Of a DNA stretch of 25,924 bases, positions 24,901 through 25,924 are shown piece by piece. Under the pieces are notes generated by a model, which saw only the letters and a program-made list of their open reading frames with translations, was not told where the DNA came from and did no database searches. Source of the stretch: Bacteroidales bacterium (GTDB lineage Bacteria; Bacteroidota; Bacteroidia; Bacteroidales; Bacteroidaceae); assembly GCA_004558535.1 (NCBI GenBank), contig SFCP01000010.1, forward strand, positions 1-25,924, read 5' to 3'. Made by a program: the position numbers and the translations under genes. How positions within the stretch are numbered: the stretch's first letter is position 1; each line of letters opens with the position of its first letter.

Positions 24901-25445
24901 TCGAAAAAGCAGTCCTGCTGCACAATATCGATGAGTCCTGGAAAGAAAACCTGCGCGAGCTTGACGACTTGAAAAAGTCTGTGCAAAACGCCAGCTACGA
25001 GCAGAAAGATCCCCTCGTCATCTTCAAACTCGAAAGCGTCAAGCCTTTCGAAGCCATGGTCAACAAGATTAACAACAATACCGTGAGCACCCTTATGCGC
25101 GGACAAATCCCCGGCCGAAATCCCGAGGACGTGCGTGAAGCTGCGCCTGAGGAAACGACAAGGACCCACTACAAGGAAACCAAGGAGAACGCCCAAGACG
25201 GTTCCAACGAGATGGACGACAGCGCTGCCGCCGAGGCAGCCCGCCGCGACACCCGCCAGCAGGTACAGCAGCCCATTGTCCGCGAGAAGATGCCCAACCG
25301 CAATGACCCCTGCCCCTGCGGCAGCGGCAAGAAATTCAAGAATTGCCACGGCAAAGGGTCGCGGAGACGGTCTTTTTGTGGACGCAGACCGATGGTATTT
25401 CCGCCGGTAGGGGTGCAGCGAAGTGCTTCGCCGGCGGTGAGGTGA
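21990..25445 (+). CDS. secA: Preprotein translocase ATPase SecA, with 28-residue extension
   Basis: Motor ATPase that pushes unfolded proteins through SecYEG. Walker A ATGEGKT is at residues 191-197. [15 protein letters not shown], the Walker B region [39 protein letters not shown] and [16 protein letters not shown] all match SecA. It has the long N-terminal and internal inserts usual in Bacteroidota and is about 1120 residues to the zinc-binding SEC-C end ([16 protein letters not shown]). Homologues normally stop within a few residues of CHG; here the frame runs on for 28 basic, low-complexity residues into a hairpin-rich stretch. No promoter is visible in the 72-bp gap after the phosphatase-like gene, so they may share a transcript. 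Confidence 0.96.
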   Translation: [1151 protein letters not shown]

Positions 25446-25628
25446 ACGCATTCTGCGGCGGTGATGCCTGTCTGTGGACGCACGAGGGGCACAGGGGAAT
25501 GGGTGAAAGGGATTTGGGAAAAAATGAAAGGCACACAGGGAAACGCCTGCGGCACTTTGCCAAACCGCTTCGCCTTTCGCCCGTCGTCCCGCCCCTGCGG
25601 TGCGAGCGTGCCGCGAGCGCGGAACGCG

Positions 25629-25670
25629 CGTGTCGCGGCCGTGGAACGCACGCACCGCGGCCGCGACACG
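25629..25670. repeat. GC-rich inverted repeat (13-bp perfect arms)
   Basis: CGTGTCGCGGCCG (25629-25641) pairs with CGGCCGCGACACG (25658-25670) around 16 nt. It lies in the 383-bp gap between secA and the right-edge gene. Nothing else recognisable was found from 25446 to 25628. With no T-run it is not a typical terminator. Confidence 0.65.
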
Positions 25671-25718
25671 ATGCGCAAGTCGGACTTACGAACGGCCAGG
25701 TACGTCCGGGCACTTGCA

Positions 25719-25755
25719 AAACGGCCTCCCGCTCAACGAAAGCGGGAGGCCGTTT
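25719..25755. terminator. Bidirectional terminator between secA and the right-edge gene
   Basis: A perfect 15-bp stem (25719-25733 with 25741-25755) has a 7-nt loop. Read on the minus strand it continues into TTTTG; on the plus strand the T-run is TTTGT. It separates two converging genes. A weaker hairpin, TGCCCC/GGGGCA (25768-25773 with 25785-25790), stands next to it. Confidence 0.75.
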
Positions 25756-25828
25756 GTACGTATGGGCTGCCCCGTGACTTTTGTGGGGCATTTACTGGAA
25801 AATGAATGGGCGCCGGGGCGAGAGCGGC

Positions 25829-25924
25829 TTACTGCCGAACGTCCATTTCCTCGACAGCGTAGGTGCTGCCGCCGAACTTGTCAATAATAAACAGCACGTA
25901 GCGGATGTCGACGTTGATGCAGCG
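25829..25924 (-). CDS. C-terminal fragment of an unidentified protein
   Basis: The last 31 codons of a minus-strand gene that continues beyond the window, ending RYVLFIIDKFGGSTYAVEEMDVRQ and then TAA. The frame is open to the edge and the two converging terminators lie just after its stop. The alternation of hydrophobic and polar residues looks like real protein, but I cannot name the family from this piece. Confidence 0.6.
   Translation of the reverse strand, partial: RCINVDIRYVLFIIDKFGGSTYAVEEMDVRQ

Noticed and set aside
23265..25655. Minus-strand 796-codon frame opposite secA
   Set aside because: It is a shadow of secA. It contains no recognisable motif and has no promoter.

Overview
The window is a GC-rich chromosomal segment from a Bacteroidota member, most likely order Bacteroidales and probably Prevotellaceae. 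Three things point there. Many genes carry the Bacteroidota-type -7 element TAnnTTTG, in the best cases with TTTG about 20 nt upstream. The genes lack strong Shine-Dalgarno sites. A large secreted glycosidase ends in the VYDLSGRRV...GIYIVDGRKV tail common in Prevotella-like secreted proteins. The species is inferred from these features, not from any database comparison.

Layout, left to right. Positions 1-458 have no gene but hold a promoter, a short hairpin/U-run unit (candidate small RNA), a 33-bp inverted repeat and the terminator of the next gene. A FadL/OmpP1-type outer-membrane protein (minus) and dnaX (plus) diverge from 2019-2367. dnaX, slyD (with a very long His/Cys tail) and aroC follow on the plus strand. 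A plus-strand histidine phosphatase comes next; its leader carries an intrinsic-terminator-like hairpin just before the coding region. It converges on a minus-strand operon, rsmF-prmA (rRNA and ribosomal-protein methyltransferases). The 800-bp gap at 9515-10331 holds a second copy of the promoter/hairpin/repeat module from the left edge. thyA-folA form a dTMP/folate operon and are followed by tRNA-Ser(GGA). The tRNA shares a bidirectional terminator with a converging Crp/Fnr-type regulator. That regulator diverges from an M24 aminopeptidase P. Then come a 1345-residue GH20 beta-hexosaminidase, a DUF4105 membrane protein, an alkaline-phosphatase-superfamily protein that seems to have lost its metal-binding residues, and secA with an unusual C-terminal extension. 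A minus-strand gene fragment runs off the right edge.

Most genes are housekeeping: replication clamp loader, protein folding, chorismate, dTMP and folate synthesis, ribosome modification and Sec export. The accessory interest lies in the cell-envelope genes and the non-coding DNA. The best candidate for something undescribed is the two-copy intergenic module at 35-256 and 9762-9941: a perfect promoter, a roughly 45-nt hairpin transcript ending in a U-run, and a 51-nt conserved repeat block. Next are the attenuator-like leader at 6326-6467 and the degenerate phosphatase at 20298-21917.
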